From assembly GCF_000959525.1 (NCBI RefSeq), contig NZ_CP009832.1, positions 124,001-188,000 on the forward strand: DNA of 64,000 bases. Reading direction: 5' to 3'. The notes under the pieces are model-generated. The model was not told where the DNA came from, did no database searches, and was given only the letters and a program-made list of their open reading frames with translations. Below, piece by piece: positions 44,327-54,173 of the stretch. The position numbers were made by a program, and so were the translations under genes. The stretch's first letter is position 1. Each line of letters starts with the position of its first letter. This stretch comes from Burkholderia multivorans ATCC BAA-247 (lineage in GTDB: Bacteria > Pseudomonadota > Gammaproteobacteria > Burkholderiales > Burkholderiaceae).

Positions 44327-45331
44327 CTATTTCGCGGCGACGAATTCGTTCGTGTAGGTGCGCGCGAGATCGATGTGCTTGCCCTTCACCGACGGATTGA
44401 ACGCGGACAGCACCTTCAGCACGGTCGCCGGGCCGTCGGCCGGCATCTTGCCGTCGGCGGTGTACATCGGCAGCGACGCCTTCAGCGCAGCGACGTACAG
44501 CGCCTTGTCCTTCTGGTAGTCGGCCGGCATCTTCGCGGCGATTTCCTCCGCGCTGTGCGTGTGGATGAACTGCATCGTCTTCGCGAACGCGTGCGCGAGC
44601 CTGGTCGCCTGCGCCTTGTGCGAATCGGCCCACGCGGACTGCACGTAGAGGCTCGCGGCGGGATAAGTGCCGCCGAGCGCCGCGCGCGTGCCGTCCACGG
44701 TGCGCATGTCGACCAGCACCTTCGCGTCGCCCATCTTCTCGAGTGCGGACACGGTCGGCTCGGTCGTCATCCCGGCATCGATGCGGCCCTGCTTGATCGC
44801 GGCGATGAAGCTCGCGTCGGCGCCGACCGGCAGCATCGTGTACTGCGTCGACGGCACGCCGTGCTGCAGCGCCAGATACTGCGTGAGGAAGCTCGTCGAC
44901 GAGCCGAGGCCCGTCACGCCGAGCGTCTTGCCCTTCGCGTCGGCCATCGACTTGAACGTCGGCGCGGCCTTCGTCGACACCATCTCGACCTCGCCCGGCA
45001 CCTGGCCGAACACGGCGATCGCCTTCACGTCCTTGCCCTTGCTCTGCAGGTCGATCGTATGGTCGTAGAAGCCGACGACGGCCTGCACGGCGCCCGCGAG
45101 CAGCTCGTTCTCCGCGTCGACTCCGGCCGGCTGCGACAGCAGCTCGACGTCGAGCCCTTCGGCCTTGAAGTAGCCGAGTTCCTGCGTGAGGCGCGCGGGC
45201 AGATAGATCAGCTTCGCGATCCCGCCGACCATGATCGTGATCTTGCCGCCGTCGTCGGCGAGGGCGGGGTGCGCGGCGAGCGCGCAGCTCAGGCTGGCTG
45301 CGACGGCGAGGGTGCGCAGGATGGGTCGCAT
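44327..45331 (-). CDS. ABC transporter periplasmic substrate-binding protein (NMT1/SsuA-like)
   Basis: A 334-residue exported binding protein with a signal peptide (MRPILRTLAVAASLSCALAAHPALA). The mature part is KITIMVGGIAKLIYLPARLTQELGYFKAEGLDVELL, then TLGVTGLGSSTSFLTQYLALQHGV and GRIDAGMTTEPTVSALEK, the periplasmic binding type-2 fold of the NMT1/SsuA family. The start at 45331 has GGAGAC upstream; the longer open frame adds no sensible signal. First gene of the importer operon. The ligand is unknown. Confidence 0.92.
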   Translation of the reverse strand: MRPILRTLAVAASLSCALAAHPALADDGGKITIMVGGIAKLIYLPARLTQELGYFKAEGLDVELLSQPAGVDAENELLAGAVQAVVGFYDHTIDLQSKGKDVKAIAVFGQVPGEVEMVSTKAAPTFKSMADAKGKTLGVTGLGSSTSFLTQYLALQHGVPSTQYTMLPVGADASFIAAIKQGRIDAGMTTEPTVSALEKMGDAKVLVDMRTVDGTRAALGGTYPAASLYVQSAWADSHKAQATRLAHAFAKTMQFIHTHSAEEIAAKMPADYQKDKALYVAALKASLPMYTADGKMPADGPATVLKVLSAFNPSVKGKHIDLARTYTNEFVAAK

Positions 45332-45529
45332 CGGGTTGTCTCCGTTCGTTGTATTCGTGTGGCGCGATGCTTGCTGCATCGTCGCATCGAGTATAGGAAC
45401 GCGAAACCTTCCGCAACCTTTCACGGGGGCGCGATTCGTTTAGGGGTTTTCCAGCAATTGGGGGCACCGGTGCGGTCGAGCGGCCGGCCGGCGGCGCCAA
45501 GCGCGTCGCATTCGCCGCCCCTCACCGCC

Positions 45530-46312
45530 TCAACGCCACCCCAGCACGACGCGCCCAATCGCGTCGAGCCCCATGTCGAACAGCCGCGACACGAACGGCA
45601 CGAGGTTCGGCACCATCAGTTGCACGAGCAACAGCCCGACCAGCATCGTGACCGGAAAGCCGACCTGGAACACGCCGATCTGCGGCGCCGCACGGTTCAG
45701 AATCCCGAGCGCCAGGTTCGCGATCAAGAGCGCCGCGACGACCGGCAGCGCGAGCAGCAGCCCCATCCCGAACACGGTCGCGCCGAACGCCGCGAGCGTG
45801 CGCCAGCCCGGCGCGTGCAGCAGATCGGCCGATACCGGCAGCGACTGGAACGACGCGGTCAACGCGGCCAGCACCTGCAGATGCCCGTCCACCGCGAGAA
45901 ACGCGAGCATCGCGACCGCGTTCAGAAACCGGCCCATCACGGGCGTCGCGCCGCTCGAATGCGGATCGAAGAAGGTCGCGAAGCCAAGCCCCATCGACAG
46001 CCCGATGAAGTCGCCGGCCGCCTCGACGGCCGCGAACACGATCTGCATCGTGAACCCCATCGCGGTGCCGATCAGAAACTGCGTGACGACGATCCAGATA
46101 CCCTGCGCGGAAAACACGGTGACGGCCGGCATCGGCCCGAGCGTCGGCGCGACGATCAGCGCCATGAACGCGGCGACGCCGATCTTCACGCGCGCGGGCA
46201 CCGACGCGTGTCCGACCACCGGCGCGGTCGCGACGAGCGCGAGCATCCGCACGAACGGCCACAGGAACGCGGTCAGCCAGCCGTTGAGCTGCGCATACGT
46301 AACGGAAAACAT
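45530..46312 (-). CDS. fliR: Flagellar export protein FliR
   Basis: A 260-residue integral component of the flagellar type III export gate. It shows the usual hydrophobic profile with several helices and the motifs PVVGHASVPARVKIGVAAFMALIVAP and GFTMQIVFAAVEAAGDFIGLSMGLGFATFFDP. Last gene of the fliLMNOPQR cluster, following fliQ by 23 bases. Membrane-embedded in the basal body export apparatus with FliP and FliQ. Confidence 0.96.
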   Translation of the reverse strand: MFSVTYAQLNGWLTAFLWPFVRMLALVATAPVVGHASVPARVKIGVAAFMALIVAPTLGPMPAVTVFSAQGIWIVVTQFLIGTAMGFTMQIVFAAVEAAGDFIGLSMGLGFATFFDPHSSGATPVMGRFLNAVAMLAFLAVDGHLQVLAALTASFQSLPVSADLLHAPGWRTLAAFGATVFGMGLLLALPVVAALLIANLALGILNRAAPQIGVFQVGFPVTMLVGLLLVQLMVPNLVPFVSRLFDMGLDAIGRVVLGWR

Positions 46313-46335
46313 CGGAACCGGCCGCCGCGCGCCGC

Positions 46336-46608
46336 TCAGCCGGCGCCGAGCGTCGCGACGTGCAGGAGCGTCTGCCGCAGGTAGTCGAGCATCGTCGTCA
46401 GCATCCACGGGCCGGCGATCACCAGCGTCGCGGCGACCGCGAGCAGCTTCGGAATGAACGACAGCGTCGCTTCGTTGATCTGCGTCGCGGCCTGGAACAG
46501 GCTCACGACGAGGCCGACCGCGAGCGCGACCAGCAGCAGCGGGGCGGCGAGCAGCAGGCCGACCATCATCGCCTGGTGCGCGAGCGTCATTACCTGTTCG
46601 GGCGTCAT
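46336..46608 (-). CDS. fliQ: Flagellar export protein FliQ
   Basis: A 90-residue, two-helix export-gate protein: MTPEQVMTLAHQAMMVGLLLAAPLLLVALAVGLVVSLFQAATQINEATLSFIPKLLAV. It sits between fliP and fliR as in nearly all flagellar loci. Confidence 0.97.
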   Translation of the reverse strand: MTPEQVMTLAHQAMMVGLLLAAPLLLVALAVGLVVSLFQAATQINEATLSFIPKLLAVAATLVIAGPWMLTTMLDYLRQTLLHVATLGAG

Positions 46609-46624
46609 TGCGGGCCTCCGTCGC

Positions 46625-47386
46625 TTACGTGAAGCTCTGCGCGAGCGAGCCGATCAGCAGCTGCCAGCCGTCGACCAGCACGAACAGCATCAGCTTGAAC
46701 GGCAGCGACACGGTCGACGGCGACACCATCATCATCCCCATCGACATCAGCACGCTCGCGACGACCATGTCGATGATCAGGAACGGGATGAAGATCGTGA
46801 AGCCGATCTGGAAGCCCGTCTTCAGCTCGCTCGTCACGAACGCGGGCACCAGCAGCGACAGCGGCACGTCCTCGGGCCCCTGCATCGGCGCGGCCTTCGA
46901 GATCTTCGCGAACAGCGCGAGATCGGTCTCGCGCGTCTGCTTCAGCATGAAGCCCTTGAACGGCGCGACGCCGCGCTGCACGGCCTGTTCCATCGGCAGC
47001 GTGCCGTCCGAGAACGGTTTGTAGCCGTCGGTGTACGCGCGGTCGAGCACCGGCGACATCACGAAGAACGTGAGGAACAGCGCGAGGCCGACGAGCACCT
47101 GGTTCGGCGGCGTCGTCGCGGTGCCGAGCGCCTGGCGCAGCAGCGACAGCACGATGATGATGCGCGTGAAGCCCGTCATCATCAGCACCATCGCCGGCAG
47201 GAACGACAGCATCGTGAGCAGCAGCATCGTCTGCACGCTCAGCGAATAGGTCGTGCCGCCGTTCGGGCCCGGGCTCGCGTTGAACGCGGGCAGGCCGGCC
47301 GCCTGCGCGCACGCAAGCGCGGGGGCGAGGCCGAGAAGCAGCGCAGGCGCGATGCGCGCGGCGCGGCGCAGGAAGACGTGGTTCAT
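46625..47386 (-). CDS. fliP: Flagellar export protein FliP
   Basis: A 253-residue export-gate protein with a cleavable signal peptide, then [41 protein letters not shown] and the conserved core [17 protein letters not shown]. It ends with [32 protein letters not shown]. The pore-forming pentamer in the gate. Precedes fliQ by 16 bases. Confidence 0.97.
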   Translation of the reverse strand: MNHVFLRRAARIAPALLLGLAPALACAQAAGLPAFNASPGPNGGTTYSLSVQTMLLLTMLSFLPAMVLMMTGFTRIIIVLSLLRQALGTATTPPNQVLVGLALFLTFFVMSPVLDRAYTDGYKPFSDGTLPMEQAVQRGVAPFKGFMLKQTRETDLALFAKISKAAPMQGPEDVPLSLLVPAFVTSELKTGFQIGFTIFIPFLIIDMVVASVLMSMGMMMVSPSTVSLPFKLMLFVLVDGWQLLIGSLAQSFT

Positions 47387-47427
47387 CGGATTACAGAAAG
47401 AGGGAACAGCGACGGCACGCGCGCATG

Positions 47428-48003
47428 TCAGCGCTCCTTGCCGCGGCCGAGGCGCTTCGCGGCTTCGCCGGCGAGCGCGTCACGAAAGCGCGCACCGAAC
47501 GATGCGCCGTTGACGGACAGCTCGCCGCTGCCGGGCGCAGCGCGTCCGGACGGCGCGACGCCGGCGGGGGCGTCCACCGGCACGGCCGCCACGGAGCCGG
47601 CCGGCAGCGTATGCAGCAGCCGCACGTTGCCCGGCGCGACGCCGAGCACGAGCCACGTATCGCCGATCTCGACGATCGTCGCGCTTTCCTTCGCGCCGAC
47701 CGCGACGCTCGATACGACCTTCAGCGGGCCGCCGCGCCGTGCCGGCTGGAAGCCGAAGCGGCGCGCGAGCCAGGCGCAGCCGAACACGAGGCCGATCACG
47801 ACCGCGAGCCCGACGAGCGTCTGCAGCACCGCGCCGACGCCGAGCGACGGCGCGGCCGAACCGACCACCACACTCGACGCGATCGCGCCCGCGTGATTGA
47901 CGGCGTTCAGATCGGCGCCGCACGCCGGCATGCCGACGGCCGACGCCGCACAGGCGGCCGCGGCCGCGAACGCAGCGCGGCGGCCGGACGGCGCGACGCT
48001 CAT
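47428..48003 (-). CDS. fliO: Flagellar assembly protein FliO
   Basis: A 191-residue single-pass membrane protein that helps FliP assemble. An N-terminal signal-like stretch, then a helix ([25 protein letters not shown]) followed by the cytoplasmic FliO beta domain ([40 protein letters not shown]) and an Ala/Pro-rich tail. The ATG overlaps the fliN stop by four bases. Confidence 0.93.
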   Translation of the reverse strand: MSVAPSGRRAAFAAAAACAASAVGMPACGADLNAVNHAGAIASSVVVGSAAPSLGVGAVLQTLVGLAVVIGLVFGCAWLARRFGFQPARRGGPLKVVSSVAVGAKESATIVEIGDTWLVLGVAPGNVRLLHTLPAGSVAAVPVDAPAGVAPSGRAAPGSGELSVNGASFGARFRDALAGEAAKRLGRGKER

Positions 48004-48479
48004 CGATTCAGCTTCCGGATGCGTTCGGACGGCGTGATGATGTCGGTCAGCCGGATCCCGAACTTGTCGTTGACGACGACGACCTCGCCCTGCGCGATCA
48101 GGCAGCCGTTCACGAGCACGTCCATCGGCTCGCCGGCGAGCCCGTCGAGCTCGACGACCGAGCCCTGCGCGAGCTGCAGCAGGTTGCGGATCGCGATCTT
48201 GGTGCGGCCGAGCTCCACGGTCATCTTGACCGGGATATCGAGAATCATCTCGATGTCGTTGTGCGTCGAGCTGGCCGCGGCCTTCGACAGCGGCTGGAAC
48301 ACGCCCGCGCCCGTGGCGCCGGCCTGCACCGGCTGCTGGTTCTGCTCGGCGAGCGCCGCGGCCCAGTCGTCCATTGCCGGATCGGCGTCGGCCGCCTGCT
48401 GCGCGCCCGCGGAGTCCGCCAGCGCGGCATCGGCGAGCGCCTGCGGGTCGAGTTCCGGCGTCGGGTTCAGCTCAGTCAT
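48000..48479 (-). CDS. fliN: Flagellar motor switch protein FliN
   Basis: A 159-residue C-ring protein. The Ala/Gln-rich N-terminal linker (about 1-75) is longer than in enterics and is followed by the SpoA domain (IEMILDIPVKMTVELGRTKIAIRNLLQLAQGSVVELDGLAGEPMDVLVNGCLIAQGEVVVV). The start ATG at 48477-48479 has AAGG just upstream; a GTG two codons earlier is less likely. Its first bases overlap the end of fliM, so the two switch subunits are translated together. Confidence 0.96.
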   Translation of the reverse strand: MTELNPTPELDPQALADAALADSAGAQQAADADPAMDDWAAALAEQNQQPVQAGATGAGVFQPLSKAAASSTHNDIEMILDIPVKMTVELGRTKIAIRNLLQLAQGSVVELDGLAGEPMDVLVNGCLIAQGEVVVVNDKFGIRLTDIITPSERIRKLNR

Positions 48480-49470
48480 ATCCACCTTCCTTCATCGTGT
48501 CGCTCGCGCTGATCATCTTCTGCACGCGCAGCGCATATTGGCCATTGAAAATCCCGTAGCCGCATTCCATCACCGGCACGCCGTCGACCTTCGCGGTGAT
48601 CGTGTCCGCGATGTCGAGCGGCAGCACGTCGCCCGCGCGCAGGTTCAGGATCTTCTCGAAGGTCGTCGGGATCTCGGCGAGATCCGCGGTCAGCTCGACT
48701 TCGGCGGCCTGCACCTGCTGCGACAGCACGCGTACCCAGCGGCGGTCGACTTCGAGCGCCTCGCCCTGGATCGGCGAGCTCAGCACGTCGCGGATCGGCT
48801 CGATCATCGAATAGGGCATGCAGATGTGCAGCGTGCCGCCGGTCGGCCCGAACTCGATCGAGAACTGCGTGACGATCACGATCTCGTTCGGCGTCGCGAC
48901 GTTCGCGAACTGCGTGTGCATTTCCGAGCGGACGAATTCGAACTGCAGCGGCCGCACGCTCTTCCACGCGACCGTGTAGTGCTCGAACACGAGGTTCAGC
49001 AGCTTGCCGATGATGCGCTGCTCGGTCGCGGTGAAGTCGCGCCCCTCGACGCGCGTATGAAAGCGCCCGTCGCCGCCGAACAGGTTATCGACGACGAAGA
49101 ACACGAGGTTCGGATCGAACACGAACAGCGACGTGCCGCGCAGCGGCTTCACGTGCACGAGGTTCAGGTTCGTCGGGATCGGCAGGTTGCGTGTGAATTC
49201 GCTGTACTTCTGCACCTTCACCTGGCTGACGGAGATTTCCGCCGTACGCCGCATGAAGTTGAAGATGCCGATCCGCAGCAGGCGCGCGAAACGGTCGTTG
49301 ATGATCTCGAGGCCGGGCATCCGGCCGCGGACGATCCGCTCCTGCGTCGCGATGTTGTACGGGCGCACGCCCGCCGTGTCGCGCTCTTCGTCGACCGTGT
49401 CGGATTCGCCCGTGACGCCTTTGAGGAGGGCATCGACCTCCTCCTGCGACATGAATTCTTCGTGGCCCAT
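48472..49470 (-). CDS. fliM: Flagellar motor switch protein FliM
   Basis: A 332-residue C-ring protein. The N-terminal CheY-P-binding peptide (FMSQEEVDALLKGVTG), the middle CheC-like domain with GGDGRFHTRVEGRDFTATEQRII and the C-terminal SpoA domain (ILNLRAGDVLPLDIADTITAKVDGVPV) are all present. Controls rotation direction. GGAG lies 7 bases upstream of the ATG. Confidence 0.97.
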   Translation of the reverse strand: MGHEEFMSQEEVDALLKGVTGESDTVDEERDTAGVRPYNIATQERIVRGRMPGLEIINDRFARLLRIGIFNFMRRTAEISVSQVKVQKYSEFTRNLPIPTNLNLVHVKPLRGTSLFVFDPNLVFFVVDNLFGGDGRFHTRVEGRDFTATEQRIIGKLLNLVFEHYTVAWKSVRPLQFEFVRSEMHTQFANVATPNEIVIVTQFSIEFGPTGGTLHICMPYSMIEPIRDVLSSPIQGEALEVDRRWVRVLSQQVQAAEVELTADLAEIPTTFEKILNLRAGDVLPLDIADTITAKVDGVPVMECGYGIFNGQYALRVQKMISASDTMKEGGYD

Positions 49471-49492
49471 GCGCGCTCCTTTCGCGGCCGCG

Positions 49493-49990
49493 TTACTGGA
49501 CGACGAATTCGGTAAACAGCACGTCGTCGACCTTCGTGCGCTGGTTGCCGGGCTGCGTCGGCTCCTCGATCAGGTTGCGCAGCTGCTGCGCGAGCGCCTG
49601 CTTGCCGTCGGGCGTCGCGATGTCCTCGGGATGCTTGTTCGACAGCGCGAGCAGCACGCGGCTGCGGATCTCCGGCATCCGGGCGGTCAGCTGCTCCTGC
49701 GCCTTCGGGTCGGTGAGCTTGAGCGACAGCCCGACGCGCAGGTAATGCTGGACGCCGTCGTCGGACTGCAGGTTCACGGTCAGCGGATCGAGCGGGAAGA
49801 ACACGGGCGCGGCAAGCGGCGCCGGCTCGGCGCTCGCGTGGGTCGCGCCCTGCCGGCCCATGAACACGTACATGCCGGCCGCGGCAGCCGCGGCCGCGCC
49901 GAGCGCGATGACGGCGATCAGCGCGATGCGCTTGAACTTGCCGGACGAAGCCGGTTTGTCGGCGGGCGGATTTGCGGTCGTGGAGGCCAT
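49493..49990 (-). CDS. fliL: Flagellar basal-body protein FliL
   Basis: A 165-residue single-pass inner-membrane protein that surrounds or supports the stator. One helix (KRIALIAVIALGAAAAAAAGMYVFM, about 20-44), then a periplasmic domain with PLDPLTVNLQSDDGVQHYLRVGLSLKL and the conserved end TKVDDVLFTEFVVQ. The start at 49988-49990 (MASTTANPP) is preferred over an ATG 11 codons upstream in a poor context. First gene of the operon here. Confidence 0.95.
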   Translation of the reverse strand: MASTTANPPADKPASSGKFKRIALIAVIALGAAAAAAAGMYVFMGRQGATHASAEPAPLAAPVFFPLDPLTVNLQSDDGVQHYLRVGLSLKLTDPKAQEQLTARMPEIRSRVLLALSNKHPEDIATPDGKQALAQQLRNLIEEPTQPGNQRTKVDDVLFTEFVVQ

Positions 49991-50101
49991 GTGAATGCGT
50001 GCGTGATGACTCGTAGCATGCATTGTTCGGCATCCGGGCCGCGCCCGATGGGCGGAAAAGAGGGGGGATTTGCGGCTATCTCAGCCGATTGTCGGCGCGC
50101 G

Positions 50102-50824
50102 TCAGATCGGCAGCCGCGACAGCAGCGGCGCGATCAGCACCATCGCGACGCCCGCGATCATCATCGTGAGGCTCGACACGACACCTTCCTCGCTGCCGAT
50201 CTCGCGCGCCTTCGCGGTGCCGACGCCGTGCGCGGCCGCACCGAACAGCGCCCCACGCGCGAGTCGCGTGCGCATCGGCACGAGCGCGAGCACGATCTCG
50301 CCGAGCAGCATCCCGCAGATGCCGGTCGCGATCACGAACAGCGCGGTCAGGTCCTTCGGCGCGTGGATCTTGTCGGACACCGCGAGCGCGAACGGTGTCG
50401 ACACCGAGCGCGTCATCAGCGAGCGCTGCAGCTCCGGCGACAGGTGCAGCAGCTTCGCGAGCAGCAGCGAGCCGCATACGCCCGCGCCGATCCCGACCGC
50501 GACGCCCACCGACAGCGACAGCCAGTGCCGGCGGATCAGGTCGCGATAGTCGTAGATCGGCACCGCGAACGCGATCGTCGCGGGGCCGAGCAGCCACATC
50601 AGCCAGCGCGTGTCGCGGAAATACACCGAATACGGAATGCCGGTCAGCAGCACGAGCAGCACCAGCACACCCGGCACGAACACGAGCGGCGAGAACAGCA
50701 GCGTCTTCTTGTACGCGTAGAGCCGCTTCGACGCGAAATACAGCGCGACGGTCAGCACGAAGCAGCCGAACGAGATCGCGGCGTTCACGCGATCGGCGGG
50801 CAGGTTCGACAACGCGGCAAACAT
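50102..50824 (-). CDS. LrgB/CidB-family membrane protein
   Basis: A 240-residue polytopic membrane protein of the LrgB family with about seven helices and the signature RSVSTPFALAVSDKI followed by ALFVIATGICGMLLGEIVL and HGVGTAKAREIGSEEG. Together with the LrgA/CidA-type protein encoded upstream it forms a holin-antiholin-like pair linked to murein hydrolase control or, in other bacteria, to export of small metabolites. The genes are 25 bases apart and controlled by the divergent LysR gene. Confidence 0.92.
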   Translation of the reverse strand: MFAALSNLPADRVNAAISFGCFVLTVALYFASKRLYAYKKTLLFSPLVFVPGVLVLLVLLTGIPYSVYFRDTRWLMWLLGPATIAFAVPIYDYRDLIRRHWLSLSVGVAVGIGAGVCGSLLLAKLLHLSPELQRSLMTRSVSTPFALAVSDKIHAPKDLTALFVIATGICGMLLGEIVLALVPMRTRLARGALFGAAAHGVGTAKAREIGSEEGVVSSLTMMIAGVAMVLIAPLLSRLPI

Positions 50825-50849
50825 GACGGGCTCCGGTTCGCTGAGGGCG

Positions 50850-51296
50850 TTACGCGCGTGCGCGGCGGCGTTCGGCGTACACGCGCTGCACGACGAAGCG
50901 GCGTTCGAGCCGTGCGGCGAGATCGACCGCCACGGCCACCGCGACCATCACGAACGCGGTGCCCGCGACGACGACCAGCGCGAGCCGCCAGCCGTCCTCG
51001 CGGAACAGGCCGCCGTACTGGACCGCCGCGACGGCCGCCGGCACGAAGAACAGCAGCATGTCGGACAGCAGCCAGTTCGCGCCGTCCTTCACCCACGTCG
51101 GCGCGACGCGGCCGGAGAACAGCAGCACGAGCAGCACCGCGAGGCCGATCACGCCGGACGGTACCGGCAGCCCGACCGCGCGCACGGCCCAATCGACCGC
51201 CAGCCACAGCACGCCGAGCGCGGCGGCCTGCAGCGCGATGCGTCCGGCATGCGCGGCACCGGCGGGACGGGCGGGAACGGCGGTCGGTCGATTCAT
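50850..51296 (-). CDS. LrgA/CidA-family membrane protein
   Basis: A 148-residue, four-helix protein: IALQAAALGVLWLAVDWAVRAVGLPVPSGVIGLAVLLVLLFSGRV with the family core PVPSGVIGL and LLFFVPAAVAAV. Partner of the LrgB-like protein. ATG at 51294-51296 is used; a GTG at 51308 would add four residues. Divergent from the LysR regulator, sharing an A/T-rich control region of about 140 bases. Confidence 0.9.
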   Translation of the reverse strand: MNRPTAVPARPAGAAHAGRIALQAAALGVLWLAVDWAVRAVGLPVPSGVIGLAVLLVLLFSGRVAPTWVKDGANWLLSDMLLFFVPAAVAAVQYGGLFREDGWRLALVVVAGTAFVMVAVAVAVDLAARLERRFVVQRVYAERRRARA

Positions 51297-51435
51297 GGCT
51301 GGGCTCACATACAGAAATTTCTAGGATGTCGCAAGTATAGGATTCCCTCATCCATAAATAAAATGACTTGTCTCTATTCTTATCATTCCGATTCGGAATT
51401 CATTCGTTCATTTGCACCATTTTGGGGAGTCGCCG

Positions 51436-52362
51436 ATGGAATTGCGCGCGCTGCGGTACTTCATCGAGGTCGTCCGCCAACAGAGCTTCACCGCGGCCGC
51501 CGACAAGCTGTTCGTCACGCAGCCGACCATCAGCAAGATGGTGAAGGCGCTCGAGGACGAGATCGGATCGCCGCTGCTGCTGCGCGACGGCCGGCAGATG
51601 GTGCTGACGGACGCGGGGCGGATCGTGTTCCAGCGCGGGCAGGACGTGCTGGCCGCGCAGGCGCAACTGCAGTCGGAACTGAACGACCTCGGCACGCTCG
51701 GCCGCGGCGAGCTGACGATCGGCATTCCGCCGCTCGGCGGGTCGCTGTTCACGCCGATCATCGCCGCGTACAAACAGCGCTATCCGAACATCGAGCTGAA
51801 GCTGTTCGAGCAGGGCGCGCGGATGATCGAGGCGGCGCTGATGTCGGGCGAGCTGGAGCTCGGCGGGCTGCTCGAGCCGGTCGATCCGGCCACGTTCGAG
51901 CGGCTGCCGATGGTGCGCGCGCCGCTCTGGCTTGTCGCACCGCGCGAATCGCGCTGGGAGGACCACGCGGCCGTGCCGCTCGCGGATCTCGCGCGCGAAT
52001 CGTTCGTCTTCTATGCGGAAAGCCTTGCGCTGCACGACGCGGTGCTCGACGCCTGCCGGCAGGTCGGCTTCACGCCGTCGATCGTGAGCCGCAGCGGGCA
52101 CTGGGATTTCATGGCCGCGCTCGTGCATGCGGGCGTCGGCATCGCGCTGCTGCCGGAGCCGTACTGCCGGCGGCTCGATGCGGGGCAGTTCACGTGCCGG
52201 CCGATCGTCGAACCGGAGATCACGTGGGCGATCGCGCTCGGCTGGGTGAAGAAGGGCTATCTGTCGCACGCGGCGCGCGCGTGGCTCGAGGTCGCGCGCG
52301 CGACGCTGCCGATCGCGCCGGGCGACGATCTGGCGTTCGGCGGCTTGCGGGCGCGGGAGTGA
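51436..52362 (+). CDS. LysR-family transcriptional regulator (CidR-like)
   Basis: A 308-residue LysR regulator with an N-terminal winged HTH (MELRALRYFIEVVRQQSFTAAADKLFVTQPTISKMVKALEDEIGSPLLLR) and a type-2 effector-binding domain (about 90-300, TIGIPPLGGSLFTPIIAAYKQRYPNIELKLFEQGA). The ATG at 51436 has GGGGAG upstream. Position and orientation relative to the LrgA/LrgB genes match cidR-cidAB of other bacteria, where organic acids such as acetate serve as a signal (inference for this case). Confidence 0.92.
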   Translation: MELRALRYFIEVVRQQSFTAAADKLFVTQPTISKMVKALEDEIGSPLLLRDGRQMVLTDAGRIVFQRGQDVLAAQAQLQSELNDLGTLGRGELTIGIPPLGGSLFTPIIAAYKQRYPNIELKLFEQGARMIEAALMSGELELGGLLEPVDPATFERLPMVRAPLWLVAPRESRWEDHAAVPLADLARESFVFYAESLALHDAVLDACRQVGFTPSIVSRSGHWDFMAALVHAGVGIALLPEPYCRRLDAGQFTCRPIVEPEITWAIALGWVKKGYLSHAARAWLEVARATLPIAPGDDLAFGGLRARE

Positions 52363-52450
52363 CGCGGTTCGATTTGGATTCGAACCGACTTTGGCCGAAG
52401 CGACGCCACCGTCCGGACGACACGGGACACGTCCCGCGGGCGATGGACCG

Positions 52451-54013
52451 TCAATGCCCCATCGCCGGCCCCGCGCCCTTCTTCGGCTTCGTGATCCACA
52501 CGAGCGCCGCGAGCGCGACGAACACGATTGCCGACAGGTGGAAGAAGTCGTTGGTCGCCATCATGAAGCCCTGCTGCGTGACGATCTGGTTCAGTTGCGC
52601 ATTCGCGGTCTGGCCGACGACGCCGAGCTGCGCCAGCGCGCCCCGATAGTCGGTCGTGTTCTGCGCATAGACGCTCACCGATTCGGCGAGCCGCGCGTGG
52701 TGGTAGATCGCGTCGTTCTCCCAGAACGTCGAGCTGACCGCGGTGCCGATCGCGCCCGACAGCGTACGCAGGAAGTTCGACAGGCCCGAGGCGCTCGCGA
52801 GCCGCTCGTCGGGGATGCTCGAGAGCGTGATCGTCGTCATCGGCACGAAGAAGCACGCGACGCCGATCCCTTGCACGAGCCGCGGCAGGATCACGTGGTT
52901 GAACGGCACGTCGAGCGTAAACGTCGAGTTCCATACCGATACGATCGCGAACACGATGAAGGCGAAGCTGGCGACCATCCGCAGGTCGAGCCGGTGCATG
53001 TTGCGGCCGATCAGCGGCGACAGCACGAGCGCGAGCAGCCCGACCGGCGCGGTCGCGAGGCCGGCCTTGCCGGCCGTGTAGCCCATCACGGTCTGCAGCC
53101 ACAGCGGGAAGATCACGACCGAGCCGAAGAACGCCATGAAGCCGAACGAGATGATCAGCGCGCCGAGCGCGAAGTTGCGATCCTTGAACAGCGTGAGGTC
53201 GACCACCGGCTCCTTCTCGGTCGCTTCCCAGACGAGCATGAACGCGAGCGACACGACCGCGATCAGCGCCAGCGCGACGATGAACGACGAACTGAACCAG
53301 TCGCGGTCCTTGCCGAGGTCGAGCATCATCTGCAGGCACGACACGCCGATCACGAGCAGCGCGAGCCCGACCGCGTCGATCCGCTGTTTCGTCGTCTTGG
53401 TCTCGCGGCCGCGCAGCAGGAAGAACGCGCAGGTCGCGGAGAAAATCCCGATCGGCAGATTGATGTAGAAGATCCACGGCCATGTGTAGTTGTCGCTGAT
53501 CCAGCCGCCGAGCAGCGGGCCGAAGATCGGCGCGACGATCACCGTCATCGCCCATAAGCCGAGCGCGAGCCCGCGCTTGGCGGGCGGATAGCTGCGCATC
53601 AGGATCGTCTGCGACAGCGGCACCATCGGCCCCGACACGAGGCCCTGCAGCAGCCGGAACGCGATCAGCGTCTCGAAGTTCGACGCGAGGCCGCAGAGCG
53701 CCGACGCGATCGTGAACGCGAGCACCGACAGCGTGAACAGCCGCACTTCGCCCACGCGCCGTGCGAGCCAGCCCGTCAGCGGCACCGCGATCGCGGACGC
53801 GACCGAGTACGACGAAATCACCCACGTGCCTTCGCTGGTCGCGACGCCGAGGCTGCCCGAAATCGTCGGCACCGCGACGTTCGCGATCGACGTGTCGAGC
53901 ACTTCCATGAACGTGCCGAGCGCGAGCCCGACGGTGAGCAGCGCGAGGGCGCCGCCGGACAGCGGCGCCGGTTCGGCGGCGGGGGACGCGGCGGATGCCG
54001 TGGTGGCGGACAT
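52451..54013 (-). CDS. DHA2-family (EmrB/QacA) drug exporter
   Basis: A 520-residue, 14-helix major-facilitator antiporter. Motif D1 in LGLALGTFMEVLDTSIANVAVPTISGSLG, motif A-like GWLARRVGEVRLF and motif C region GLVSGPMVPLSQTILMRSYP are typical of the EmrB/DHA2 branch. It expels drugs, detergents or fatty acids using protons. A MarR gene lies upstream in the same direction with 160 bases between. No EmrA-like fusion protein is encoded in the window, unlike most emrAB loci. Confidence 0.93.
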   Translation of the reverse strand: MSATTASAASPAAEPAPLSGGALALLTVGLALGTFMEVLDTSIANVAVPTISGSLGVATSEGTWVISSYSVASAIAVPLTGWLARRVGEVRLFTLSVLAFTIASALCGLASNFETLIAFRLLQGLVSGPMVPLSQTILMRSYPPAKRGLALGLWAMTVIVAPIFGPLLGGWISDNYTWPWIFYINLPIGIFSATCAFFLLRGRETKTTKQRIDAVGLALLVIGVSCLQMMLDLGKDRDWFSSSFIVALALIAVVSLAFMLVWEATEKEPVVDLTLFKDRNFALGALIISFGFMAFFGSVVIFPLWLQTVMGYTAGKAGLATAPVGLLALVLSPLIGRNMHRLDLRMVASFAFIVFAIVSVWNSTFTLDVPFNHVILPRLVQGIGVACFFVPMTTITLSSIPDERLASASGLSNFLRTLSGAIGTAVSSTFWENDAIYHHARLAESVSVYAQNTTDYRGALAQLGVVGQTANAQLNQIVTQQGFMMATNDFFHLSAIVFVALAALVWITKPKKGAGPAMGH

Positions 54014-54173
54014 CGGAATCTCCTAGGATCGGCTCGCGCCCGCAGCGCAGCAACGCGCGGCGGGGCGGAGCGGCAGGCGGCGGAAGACGGGCATATGTCG
54101 CGTCATCTTCTGCCCAGACAGAGAAATAAGCGAACGTTTAATCGGAACAATCGAGCGCAAGCGACCCTCCGCG

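Noticed and set aside
44375-46384. 669-codon plus-strand frame across the binding-protein gene and fliR
   Set aside because: Runs antisense through two clear genes and the spacer between them; composition typical of a shadow.
47425-49515. 696-codon plus-strand frame opposite fliO-fliN-fliM
   Set aside because: Antisense to three clearly recognised flagellar genes; Arg/Val-rich shadow.
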